Shown here: in pieces, positions 1-5,633 of the stretch
Layout of the letters: each line of letters begins with the position of its first letter
Numbering within the stretch: the first letter of the stretch is position 1
From: an uncultured Bacillota bacterium
GTDB taxonomy: Bacteria; Bacillota_I; Bacilli_A; Erysipelotrichales; Erysipelotrichaceae
Direction of reading: 5' to 3'
Length of the DNA: 5,979 nt
Assembly (NCBI GenBank): GCA_900321955.1
Contig: ONXX01000139.1
Span: 1-5,979 of the forward strand
The notes under the pieces: generated by a model
What the model was told of the DNA's origin: nothing
Database searches by the model: none
The model's input: only the letters and a program-made list of their open reading frames with translations
Translations under genes and position numbers: made by a program

Positions 1-95
1 TCCACATGACCTCCAAGAAGACTTATGACGGCGGCTACGTCGGCTTGGACGAAGCCCAGCTGATCACCATGCTAGAGGAGATCCGGTCTCTGTAA
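1..95 (+). CDS. C-terminal end of an unidentified protein (5' partial)
   Basis: An open frame enters from the left edge and ends at TAA 93-95. Only about 30 residues are visible, from HMTSKKTYDGG to the end MLEEIRSL. The tail is hydrophilic and probably closes with a short helix. I do not recognise the family and too little is present to assign a function. The next gene begins within about 10 bases of this stop, so the two are probably co-transcribed and perhaps translationally coupled. The frame is supported by that tight spacing and by the lack of other sensible coding in this stretch. An alternative is that the short frame is accidental, but a gene ending just before the nuclease is the simplest reading. 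Confidence 0.55.
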   Translation, partial: HMTSKKTYDGGYVGLDEAQLITMLEEIRSL

Positions 96-104
96 TTCTT
101 GTCT

Positions 105-614
105 ATGGCAAAAAAGAAGCGCTTCAGGATTACCCGCAAGATGAAGCGGTATATGGGCATCGCCCTTGCCTTACTCATCATCGCATCGGTCGTCTACGGC
201 TATTTTCATCAGCCGCAATATAAAATCGAGCCCTCTCCCATTTCGGAGAAACACGAGGCCGTCTACCAGTACATCCACGATGGCGACACTGCCGTCTTTT
301 TCCTCGACAACAAAGAAAAAGTCATCGTCCGCTTTTTGGCTGTCGATACGCCGGAGATCGGCGAAGAAGGCTACGAAGAAGCCAAGCGCTTTACCGATAC
401 CACTTTGGAAAAGGCAAGTAAGATCATCATCGAACTTGACCCCAACTCCGAGCGCTACGACAAGTTTGACCGTCTCTTGGCCTGGGTGTGGGTCGATGGC
501 GAACTGATGCAGGAAAAGCTCTTAGAAAACAACTTGGCACAACTCAAATATCTCTTTCACGATTACCTGTATATCGAATATTTAGAAAATCTACCGAAAA
601 ATGTGACGCAATAG
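105..614 (+). CDS. Membrane-anchored thermonuclease (SNase-like) family protein
   Basis: This is a staphylococcal-nuclease-like protein, a family of calcium-dependent phosphodiesterases cutting DNA and RNA. From ATG 105 it is 169 residues: a basic start (MAKKKRFR), one hydrophobic segment at about 18-33 with no lipobox cysteine, then the nuclease domain from about 52. The expected active-site positions are all visible: the DGD metal-binding motif at 59-61, Arg76 and Glu84 in VRFLAVDTPE, and Arg123 in DKFDR. These match Arg35, Glu43 and Arg87 of staphylococcal nuclease, so activity is likely, on the outer face of the membrane. The C-terminus stops soon after the YLFHDYLYIEYLENL segment, about ten residues short of the usual final helix ending near a Trp. 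A TTG at 99 is also in frame. Neither start has a well-spaced ribosome binding site (GAGGAG at 75-80 is too far upstream), which suggests reinitiation after the preceding gene. The substrate in vivo is unknown. Confidence 0.85.
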   Translation: MAKKKRFRITRKMKRYMGIALALLIIASVVYGYFHQPQYKIEPSPISEKHEAVYQYIHDGDTAVFFLDNKEKVIVRFLAVDTPEIGEEGYEEAKRFTDTTLEKASKIIIELDPNSERYDKFDRLLAWVWVDGELMQEKLLENNLAQLKYLFHDYLYIEYLENLPKNVTQ

Positions 615-638
615 ATTCCTTTGTTTACTTGATAGATG

Positions 639-645
639 AAAGGAG
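639..645 (+). promoter_or_regulatory. Ribosome binding site of the sigma factor gene
   Basis: AAAGGAG lies six bases before ATG 652, a near-consensus Shine-Dalgarno at good spacing. It fixes the sigma factor start. The 37-base gap after the nuclease stop shows no convincing promoter. Confidence 0.8.
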
Positions 646-651
646 AACGAT

Positions 652-1209
652 ATGGATGACGACAAGATCATAGACCTTTACTGGAACCGCGATGAAAACG
701 CCATCGCCGAAACCAGAAACAAGTATGAAAACTACTGTTTTTCTATTTCCCGCAACATCCTGCACAACCAGCAGGACTGCGAAGAAACCTTAAACGACAC
801 CTATCTGGCCTTATGGAACGCCATACCGCCCCACCACCCATTGAATCTTTCGACCTTTATCGGCAAGATCTGCCGCCGGCTCTCCATCAACAAGTGGCGG
901 TCCTTATCGGCAGACAAACGCGGCGGTGGTCAGGCAACGCTGTCTTTTGAGGAACTGGAAGCCTGCATTAGCGATCATACTTTAAATCAGAACGCCAAGG
1001 ATACGGTCCTGGCGGATACCATCAATCAGTTTTTGTCCGAACTCAAGGAAAGCGATCGGAAAGTTTTCGTCTGCCGTTACTGGTATTTTGACAGCATTGA
1101 AGACATTGCAGCCCGCTTTTCCTTCAGTCCATCCAAAACCAAGATGATCTTAAAACGCACAAGGGATAAGTTAAAAGACTATCTCACAAAGGAAGGAGTC
1201 ATGTCATGA
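652..1209 (+). CDS. ECF-type RNA polymerase sigma-70 family sigma factor
   Basis: This 185-residue protein has the length and two-domain layout of an extracytoplasmic-function sigma factor, which directs RNA polymerase to a small regulon, often including its own operon. Region 2 covers about 23-88, with the helix around DCEETLNDTYLALWNAIPP (42-60) and the segment STFIGKICRRLSINKWR (67-83), which in this family contacts core polymerase and melts the -10 region. A linker rich in Ser, Glu and Asp follows. Region 4 is at about 124-176, with a helix-turn-helix near 147-170 (SIEDIAARFSFSPSKTKMILKRTR) that reads the -35 element. It overlaps the downstream DUF4349 gene by four bases, so the two are translationally coupled and that protein is probably its membrane partner. 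I see no clear self-recognised promoter immediately upstream, so the operon may start at or before the nuclease gene. The family call is firm; the regulon is unknown. Confidence 0.92.
   Translation: MDDDKIIDLYWNRDENAIAETRNKYENYCFSISRNILHNQQDCEETLNDTYLALWNAIPPHHPLNLSTFIGKICRRLSINKWRSLSADKRGGGQATLSFEELEACISDHTLNQNAKDTVLADTINQFLSELKESDRKVFVCRYWYFDSIEDIAARFSFSPSKTKMILKRTRDKLKDYLTKEGVMS
1189..1198 (+). promoter_or_regulatory. Ribosome binding site of the DUF4349 gene
   Basis: AAGGAAGGAG ends seven bases before ATG 1206 and lies inside the last codons of the sigma factor gene. It supports the ATGA-overlap start rather than a later one. Confidence 0.75.
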
Positions 1210-2264
1210 AGAGTGATAAATTAGTCGATGCGATCGGCATGATCGACGATACCTATATTGAAGAAGCACACAGCCCTGCCAAAAAGAAAAAGAAATTTCA
1301 GTTTGAACTCAATTGGGCATTGACCGGCAAGATCCTCGCCGGCGCCATGGCCGTCCTATTAGCCATCACCATTTTGCCAAGCCTCATCTCCCCGTATAAG
1401 GAATCCTCCTATTACTACGAACAGGATTACAAAGGCGATTCCGCTCCTGCGGCAAGCCCAAGCTACGCCAGCGGCGGTGCCTCCTATACCTACAGCGATC
1501 AGGAATCCATGATGGTGGCAGATGAGGCAAAAGAGGAACCGATGGAAGCCGGAGGCAACTATGAGCAAGCCAATAATAATCTCAGGCAGAATAAAAAGCT
1601 GATCCTGACCGCTTCGATGAATCTGGAGACCCAGGACCTGGATACCTTACTCGAAAAGATCCTTTCAGCCGTATCGGAAGAGGGCGGCTATGTCCAGTCT
1701 TCCTCCACCGGCAACCGCAACGGCAACAACCGTTACTACAGTGCCACCATCCGCATCCCGGCCCAGAACTATGATGCCTTCTTAGCCAAGATCAAGGAAT
1801 CCGGCAATACGACTTACTATTCGCAGGAAACCAAAGACGTCACCGATTCCTACACGGATATCGAAGCGCGTCTCACTTCCCTGAAAGCCCAGGAAGCCAA
1901 AGTCCTGGAGTTCTACGACAAGGCAGAAACCATCGAAGATCTGATGGCTGTGGAATCCCGCTTATCGGATATCCGCTATGAGATCGAATACTATGAGGCC
2001 CAGATCAAAAACTACGACCTTTTAGTTTCCTACTCCACCTTGAATCTGACCGTCAATGAAACCAAGGTCTATACGCCGGTCTCCCAGAACTTCTTCGCCA
2101 GACTCGGCCGTTCCTTCACCAACGGTTTCTCCAACTTCGTTGACGGCATCGGTGATTTCATCATCGACATCGTCTACAATATGTGGACCATCCTTCTTCT
2201 GATTGCCTTAGGCTTTGGCGCCTACAAGCTCTACAAGTTCTTGCGCAATCGAAAGAAAGCCTAA
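1206..2264 (+). CDS. DUF4349 membrane protein, putative partner/regulator of the adjacent sigma factor
   Basis: The 352-residue protein has a short cytoplasmic N-terminus with the pattern KLVDAIGMIDDTYIEEA (5-21), then a Lys-rich patch and a first membrane helix at about 40-62. A low-complexity Ser/Tyr/Ala/Gly stretch follows (65-125). The DUF4349 domain runs from about 127 to 340 and includes a predicted coiled coil at about 215-270 (DIEARLTSLKAQE and onward). A second membrane helix lies at about 323-344, with a basic tail RNRKKA. The bulk therefore sits outside the membrane with both ends inside. The N-terminal pattern resembles that of many Firmicutes proteins encoded directly after ECF sigma factors. 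From that I infer that residues 1-30 bind the sigma factor, so the protein acts as an anti-sigma-like sensor. There is no Cys/His zinc-finger anti-sigma domain. The ligand of DUF4349 is not established. Domain call firm, regulatory role inferred. Confidence 0.85.
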   Translation: MKSDKLVDAIGMIDDTYIEEAHSPAKKKKKFQFELNWALTGKILAGAMAVLLAITILPSLISPYKESSYYYEQDYKGDSAPAASPSYASGGASYTYSDQESMMVADEAKEEPMEAGGNYEQANNNLRQNKKLILTASMNLETQDLDTLLEKILSAVSEEGGYVQSSSTGNRNGNNRYYSATIRIPAQNYDAFLAKIKESGNTTYYSQETKDVTDSYTDIEARLTSLKAQEAKVLEFYDKAETIEDLMAVESRLSDIRYEIEYYEAQIKNYDLLVSYSTLNLTVNETKVYTPVSQNFFARLGRSFTNGFSNFVDGIGDFIIDIVYNMWTILLLIALGFGAYKLYKFLRNRKKA

Positions 2265-2278
2265 ACAGTTCTCTATGT

Positions 2279-2313
2279 GAAAGGGTATCGCAGCTGCGAT
2301 ACCCTTTCTTTTT
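2279..2313 (+). terminator. Strong intrinsic terminator after the sigma/DUF4349 operon
   Basis: Positions 2279-2308 form a perfect 30-base palindrome centred between 2293 and 2294 (GAAAGGGTATCGCAG and its reverse complement), followed by TTTTT at 2309-2313. It lies 15 bases after the DUF4349 stop. The opposite side has no T-run, so it terminates mainly + strand transcription, although the hairpin could also slow the convergent - strand transcript. Confidence 0.9.
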
Positions 2314-2329
2314 GTCTTTGATGTATCTT

Positions 2330-2865
2330 TTACTCTTTTGCCAGGCCTTCGATGAGAAGGCAGTTTTTCATTTCCCTGAAGAGCTTACTTGGGACAAGCA
2401 GCTTGGAATTGACCAGACCACCACCGACAATGACCTCTTCCTGCTTCATCACTTCTTCATCCACTCATCCACCAGAATCATATAGTGCTCCGGCAAACCG
2501 ATCGGGGTGATCGAACCGTATTCCGTCTCACACTCCTCACATACCCGATTCAAATCCGCAAAGCTCACCTTCTTGGCGTCCAGAGGATTTCGCACCTTGG
2601 CATTCATATTGGCCCGCTTGCCATAAGGAACGACCAGAGCCGCAAATTTCGATTCTTCCCCGCGTATGCCTTCCACCACCAGACAATTGAGTTCCTTTTC
2701 ATAAGGAACACCATATTCCCTGCTCAGGGATTCGCCATCCGCAAAGGCCGGATCGATTTGCGCCACTTTAATCCGATCTTCATAGCCGTGATTCTTAATA
2801 TAGTCATAGACCGTTTTCGGCAAAAGATCCTTTCGCTCCTCAATCTTGCCAAATTCCAGTTTCAT
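2330..2865 (-). pseudogene. YbaK/ProX-type aminoacyl-tRNA deacylase, frameshifted by an 8-bp duplication
   Basis: Proteins of this family hydrolyse mischarged aminoacyl-tRNAs (for example Cys- or Ala-tRNA-Pro) in the cytoplasm. From ATG 2865-2863 the frame runs 138 residues to TGA 2451-2449. Family features are KELNCLVVEG (57-66), the RANMNAKVRNPLDAKKVSF core (84-102) with a candidate catalytic Lys, and EYGSITPIGLP (115-125). The frame then ends abruptly at DEWMKK, where the family needs one more strand-loop region. That region is present in another frame as EEVIVGGGLVNSKLLVPS, running to TAA at 2332-2330. The break lies at an exact tandem repeat, GTGGATGA twice on the coding strand. Dropping one copy gives ILVDEEVMKQEEVIVGGG and a 175-residue protein. 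The truncated product lacks part of the substrate pocket and is probably inactive. It follows the 297-residue gene by 3 bases, with a GGGG-containing ribosome binding site in that gene's end. A sequencing error is possible. Confidence 0.88.
2457..2472 (-). repeat. 8-bp tandem duplication disrupting the YbaK-like gene
   Basis: TCATCCAC occurs at 2457-2464 and again at 2465-2472 with no spacer; the coding strand reads GTGGATGA twice. The extra 8 bases shift the frame and create the stop at 2451-2449. Removing either copy restores the family-typical sequence. Slipped-strand replication is the likely origin. Confidence 0.9.
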
Positions 2866-2868
2866 CCA

Positions 2869-3762
2869 TCATTCCCCTTCAAAACGAAAGCTTTCATCAC
2901 TCGGATCCAAGGCAATCAATTTGTTTTTATTTAAGCTTACATGCAGAATCTTATTCTCATCTTCAACGGAGCTAAAGACCACATAAAAGGAAGAATCACA
3001 ATCCCCAAGCGTTTCATGCACGATCTCTTTTACGTGATATTCCCCTTTATAGGCGTTGCCATAGACCTGCAGTGTCTCTTCCCAAAGATCGAAGGTGTTG
3101 TATTCTTTATCCCGCCAATACCCCTGTAAGAGCTTAAGGACTTCCTCATCGGAAAAGGCTGTTTCTTTTGTGACACGTATCTCTTCTGTGCCATCGGAAA
3201 ACCATACATCAAGCAATCCTTCTTCCTTTATCGGCGACAAGAGCTTTTCCGCCAGAGCATTGACGATCGCAAAGCCGCCTTCCGGAAAGACCCGGTCATA
3301 GTCCAAAGTAACGGAATCAAGGTATTTTCCCTTTTCATCACAAAAGGTCATCGTTAAATTCGTACTCGGCGCATCCAGGGCATACTCCTCCGGTTCCGGC
3401 AAGTCGGTCCAGGCGGAAAGATTGTAGGTACGGATATACTCTTCCAGTTCTCTGATTAAGCTATCTTCCACGCGGTAAAGCTTATACAGATCGTAATAGC
3501 GGCCTCCCTGATGGTCTTCGGCGATCAAACAAAACTGACCTGCTTCGTCTTTCTTGATCATACGGGAGACAGAGGTGTCCTCCATACCGCCGCCGTAGTA
3601 ATACGCGATCGAAAGAAGCTTCTCGTAAGGGACCGCCATCTTCTGATAATCCTCAACGGTTTTGGCTTTCTTTTCCTGCTTAAAAAGATCCTTAAACATA
3701 AAGATGCCTCCCAGGACGGCTATCAATATCAGTGCTGTCACAATGATCGTTTTCTTTTTCAT
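2869..3762 (-). CDS. Membrane-anchored extracytoplasmic protein of unknown function
   Basis: This 297-residue protein begins MKKKTIIVTALILIAVLGG, with one hydrophobic segment at about 5-23. No Cys is placed for lipid attachment, so it is probably anchored by an uncleaved N-terminal helix with the rest outside the cell. The remainder is acidic and rich in aromatic residues. It seems to hold two parts: about 45-180 (including YYYGGGMEDTSVSRM and LSAWTDLPEPEEY) and about 185-297 (DVWFSDGTEEIRV and onward). I do not recognise a named family or a catalytic motif. The ATG follows the hairpin after nagA by only about ten bases and has no Shine-Dalgarno (AAAAAAT directly before it), so how it is expressed is unclear. 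The YbaK-like gene starts three bases after its stop and is probably coupled to it. Coding status is firm because of length, signal-like start and domain-like composition; function is unknown. Confidence 0.75.
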   Translation of the reverse strand: MKKKTIIVTALILIAVLGGIFMFKDLFKQEKKAKTVEDYQKMAVPYEKLLSIAYYYGGGMEDTSVSRMIKKDEAGQFCLIAEDHQGGRYYDLYKLYRVEDSLIRELEEYIRTYNLSAWTDLPEPEEYALDAPSTNLTMTFCDEKGKYLDSVTLDYDRVFPEGGFAIVNALAEKLLSPIKEEGLLDVWFSDGTEEIRVTKETAFSDEEVLKLLQGYWRDKEYNTFDLWEETLQVYGNAYKGEYHVKEIVHETLGDCDSSFYVVFSSVEDENKILHVSLNKNKLIALDPSDESFRFEGE

Positions 3763-3771
3763 ATTTTTTAA

Positions 3772-3800
3772 AAAGACTGCACCGCAAAGGTACAGTCTTT
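3772..3800 (-). terminator. Hairpin after nagA, likely intrinsic terminator
   Basis: On the - strand AAAGACTGTACC pairs with GGTGCAGTCTTT (11 Watson-Crick pairs plus one U-G) around the loop TTTGC. The stem runs into TTTTT and then AAAAAAT. It begins 7 bases after the nagA stop and ends 9 bases before the ATG of the next gene, so it may terminate nagA mRNA, attenuate read-through, or affect translation of the next gene. Confidence 0.75.
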
Positions 3801-3807
3801 GATCTGC

Positions 3808-4947
3808 TTATAACTGAGCCTTGCCCAGGCAATAGGTCTGAACAACGGAATAGTCATCGTTTAAGACGACAACGTCGGCATCAAAGCCGGCCTTGATGCG
3901 TCCCTTGTGATCATCCAGATGCAGGTAGCGCATCGGGTTGATGGTTGCCGCATCCAGTGCCACTTCAAACGGAACCAGCGCCTTTTCAACCAGGATCTTC
4001 AAGCCTTCATTGACCTTTAAGGTTGAACCGGCCAGCTGTTTCTTGCCGGTGGTGATGTGGGCAGAACCATCCGGATAGATCTCGACATCCTGACCGCCGA
4101 AGTCAAAGACCGAACCGACCGGATAACCCTTGCACATGAGCGAATCGGTGACCATGACAGCGAAGTTCTGCTTCTCTCTAAAGAAGATATTTAATGCTGC
4201 CAGTGTCGAATGGTTGCCATCGCAGATGCATTCCGCATAGGTGTCATGGCTCCGAAACGCTGCACCAACCGCACCATTGGCACGATGGGACAGACCGGTC
4301 ATGCCGTTATAGGTGTGGGTGAAACCCTTGGCACCATTGGCCAATGCCAGCATCGCTGTTTCATAAGTGGTATCGGTGTGGCCGATGGAGACACAGACAT
4401 TGGTCGCTGCACAATATCTGGTCAACGCGAAATCCTCGTCATGTTCCGGTGCCAAAGTGATGATCTTGATCAGATTGCCGCAGGCTTCCTGATACTCCTT
4501 GAATTCTTCCACCGTACCCTTGACGATGTATTCTTCCGGCTGGGCACCCTTGTATTTGACATCGAGGTAAGGACCTTCGAAGTGGATACCGATGATCTCG
4601 GCGCCTTCCGGATTCTCCTTCTTGACTTCCGCAATCTCAGCAACCGCCTTCTTTAAGGTATCGTGAGCCTGTGTCAGCGTCGTCGGACAGAAACCGCAGA
4701 CACCCTCTTTCGGAAGATCCTTCATCCAGTTTCTTAATCCGTCTTTGCCGCCGGCTGTCGCATCATAGCCATGGTAACCATGGGTATGAAGATCATAGAA
4801 ACCCGGAACGATCCGTAAATCGCCGTAATCTTTATCAACCGGCTTTTCATTGTATTCATAGACTGCCTTGATCTTGCCGTCTTCGATCTCGATCTGGGCA
4901 GGCATCAGGGTTGATGCAATATAAACTCTAGTACTTTGAATGATCAT
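3808..4947 (-). CDS. nagA: N-acetylglucosamine-6-phosphate deacetylase
   Basis: NagA is a cytoplasmic metal-dependent amidohydrolase that removes acetate from GlcNAc-6-phosphate to give glucosamine-6-phosphate, feeding amino-sugar catabolism or cell-wall recycling. The 379-residue length is typical. A small beta segment comes first, then the barrel opening IVPGFYDLHTHGYHG (46-60) with the HxH pair His54/His56. Further conserved positions are Glu124 in GIHFEGPY, His190 in SIGHTD, His211 in FTHTYNGM, His246 in CDGNH, and the catalytic Asp268 in VTDSL. The C-terminus has the family's KGRIKAGFDADVVVL (348-362). THTYNGM replaces the commoner THLFNAM form but keeps the His. The start has GAGGAGA at good spacing. 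No nagB or PTS gene lies beside it here. A related amidohydrolase activity on another N-acetyl sugar phosphate cannot be excluded, but NagA is by far the best call. Confidence 0.95.
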   Translation of the reverse strand: MIIQSTRVYIASTLMPAQIEIEDGKIKAVYEYNEKPVDKDYGDLRIVPGFYDLHTHGYHGYDATAGGKDGLRNWMKDLPKEGVCGFCPTTLTQAHDTLKKAVAEIAEVKKENPEGAEIIGIHFEGPYLDVKYKGAQPEEYIVKGTVEEFKEYQEACGNLIKIITLAPEHDEDFALTRYCAATNVCVSIGHTDTTYETAMLALANGAKGFTHTYNGMTGLSHRANGAVGAAFRSHDTYAECICDGNHSTLAALNIFFREKQNFAVMVTDSLMCKGYPVGSVFDFGGQDVEIYPDGSAHITTGKKQLAGSTLKVNEGLKILVEKALVPFEVALDAATINPMRYLHLDDHKGRIKAGFDADVVVLNDDYSVVQTYCLGKAQL

Positions 4948-5020
4948 TTTACTTATCTCCTCATATTTAATGATACCACCAAAAAATGTGTATAATGGAA
5001 ATGGTAAGAGGTACTAACGC
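4948..5020. promoter_or_regulatory. Divergent intergenic promoter region between nagA and the membrane protein gene
   Basis: The 73 bases separate two divergent starts. On the + strand TATAAT at 4991-4996 is a perfect -10, but the best -35 is poor (TTTAAT, 19-base spacer), so it may need an activator or rely on the -10. On the - strand GAGGAGA (4956-4962) is the nagA ribosome binding site. Possible nagA -10 elements are TATCAT (4975-4970) or TATACA overlapping the + strand TATAAT; both are weak. I see no clear GntR-type palindrome. Confidence 0.5.
5006..5012 (+). promoter_or_regulatory. Ribosome binding site of the four-helix membrane protein gene
   Basis: AAGAGGT lies eight bases before ATG 5021 and supports that start. 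If the TATAAT at 4991 is the active -10, the transcript begins almost at this site, leaving a very short leader. Confidence 0.6.
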
Positions 5021-5566
5021 ATGCCAAACAGAAGAATCTTAAAAGCCAGCGATCTATCCGGAATTTTCATCTTCCAGGATGCGAAACGCGGCACGATATT
5101 TTATGATATTTTCACGCGCAAGGGGTACATTCTGACCTCCTCGGATGTCAGGACCTATACCATCTATACGGCCATGTTCCCGCTGTGCATTGTCATCGCC
5201 TTATTCTCTGTATCCTTATTCAAGATCAATTATTTCTCGGCATTTTTGATCTTTGTGGCTTTATATTTACTGGCCAGCGCCTATTTCCGCTTCACCTTCT
5301 TCTATAAATTACCGGTGGCGGAACGCTGGAAACCGGCCAAGCGGGAATCGATCTTCATGTATTTCGCCAGAGGCTTCTCCAAGCAGCGCCTTCTGATACT
5401 GATCGTTCTGCTGTTAGCCCTGACAATCCTCATGCCGATCTACGCCAACATGGAACACTATGAAGGCGTCAACCTCTATGCGACCTACATCGTCGCCATC
5501 GTGACCGGCATCATGTTTATCATCGTCACGATCTCATTATTCTTAAAACAGAAACACAATTATTAA
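5021..5566 (+). CDS. Four-helix integral membrane protein of unknown function
   Basis: This 181-residue protein starts with a polar, basic cytoplasmic part of about 45 residues (including LKASDLSGIFIFQDAKRG). Four hydrophobic helices follow at about 46-66, 69-90, 122-142 and 151-174, arranged as two hairpins around a charged loop (about 97-121, WKPAKRESIF). The tail is short and basic (KQKHNY). By the positive-inside rule both ends and the central loop face the cytoplasm. I see no catalytic, transporter or kinase motif and cannot name a family. It is divergent from nagA and stands alone between its own promoter-like TATAAT and a downstream hairpin, so it is probably a single-gene unit. A good ribosome binding site and a coherent membrane topology make it a real gene. 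Confidence 0.75.
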   Translation: MPNRRILKASDLSGIFIFQDAKRGTIFYDIFTRKGYILTSSDVRTYTIYTAMFPLCIVIALFSVSLFKINYFSAFLIFVALYLLASAYFRFTFFYKLPVAERWKPAKRESIFMYFARGFSKQRLLILIVLLLALTILMPIYANMEHYEGVNLYATYIVAIVTGIMFIIVTISLFLKQKHNY

Positions 5567-5570
5567 AGAC

Positions 5571-5590
5571 AACCGCAGCGATGCGGTTTT
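5571..5590 (+). terminator. Small terminator hairpin after the membrane protein gene
   Basis: AACCGCA (5571-5577) and TGCGGTT (5582-5588) pair around the loop GCGA, a tetraloop of the stable GNRA type, and run into TTTT. It starts four bases after the TAA of the preceding gene. The T-run is short, so efficiency may be moderate. Confidence 0.75.
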
Positions 5591-5611
5591 CTGATGCCTA
5601 AAATTTTTAAA

Positions 5612-5628
5612 GGAGAGCTGAGCTCTCC
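5612..5628 (-). terminator. Hairpin terminator of the convergent oxidoreductase gene
   Basis: GGAGAGCT and AGCTCTCC are exact inverted repeats around one central base; in RNA this gives a six-pair stem with a five-base loop. On the - strand it is followed by TTTAAAAATTTT and lies five bases after the TAA at 5636-5634. It could also back up termination of the + strand gene. Confidence 0.7.
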
Positions 5629-5633
5629 GTTTC

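Noticed and set aside
488..673. A + frame overlapping the nuclease end, considered as a frameshifted nuclease C-terminus.
   Set aside because: Its residues (CDAIDSFVYLIDERR) do not match the expected final helix of the family, and it runs through the sigma factor's ribosome binding site. The nuclease simply ends early.
2449..2480. Programmed ribosomal frameshifting to reach the deacylase C-terminus.
   Set aside because: No slippery heptamer or downstream pseudoknot-like structure is seen, and the exact 8-bp duplication explains the frame change fully.
2183..2934. Two + strand open frames of 100 and 149 residues opposite the broken deacylase gene.
   Set aside because: They are antisense to a recognisable protein, have no ribosome binding sites, cross the terminator palindrome in one case, and show no protein-like features.
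4210..4871. Open frames of 148 and 66 residues antisense to nagA.
   Set aside because: They are frame shadows of a strongly conserved enzyme gene; no start signals or family features.
4948..5020. A GlcNAc-responsive GntR-type (NagR/dre-like) operator before nagA.
   Set aside because: No clear inverted repeat of that type is present; only short A/T-rich similarity.
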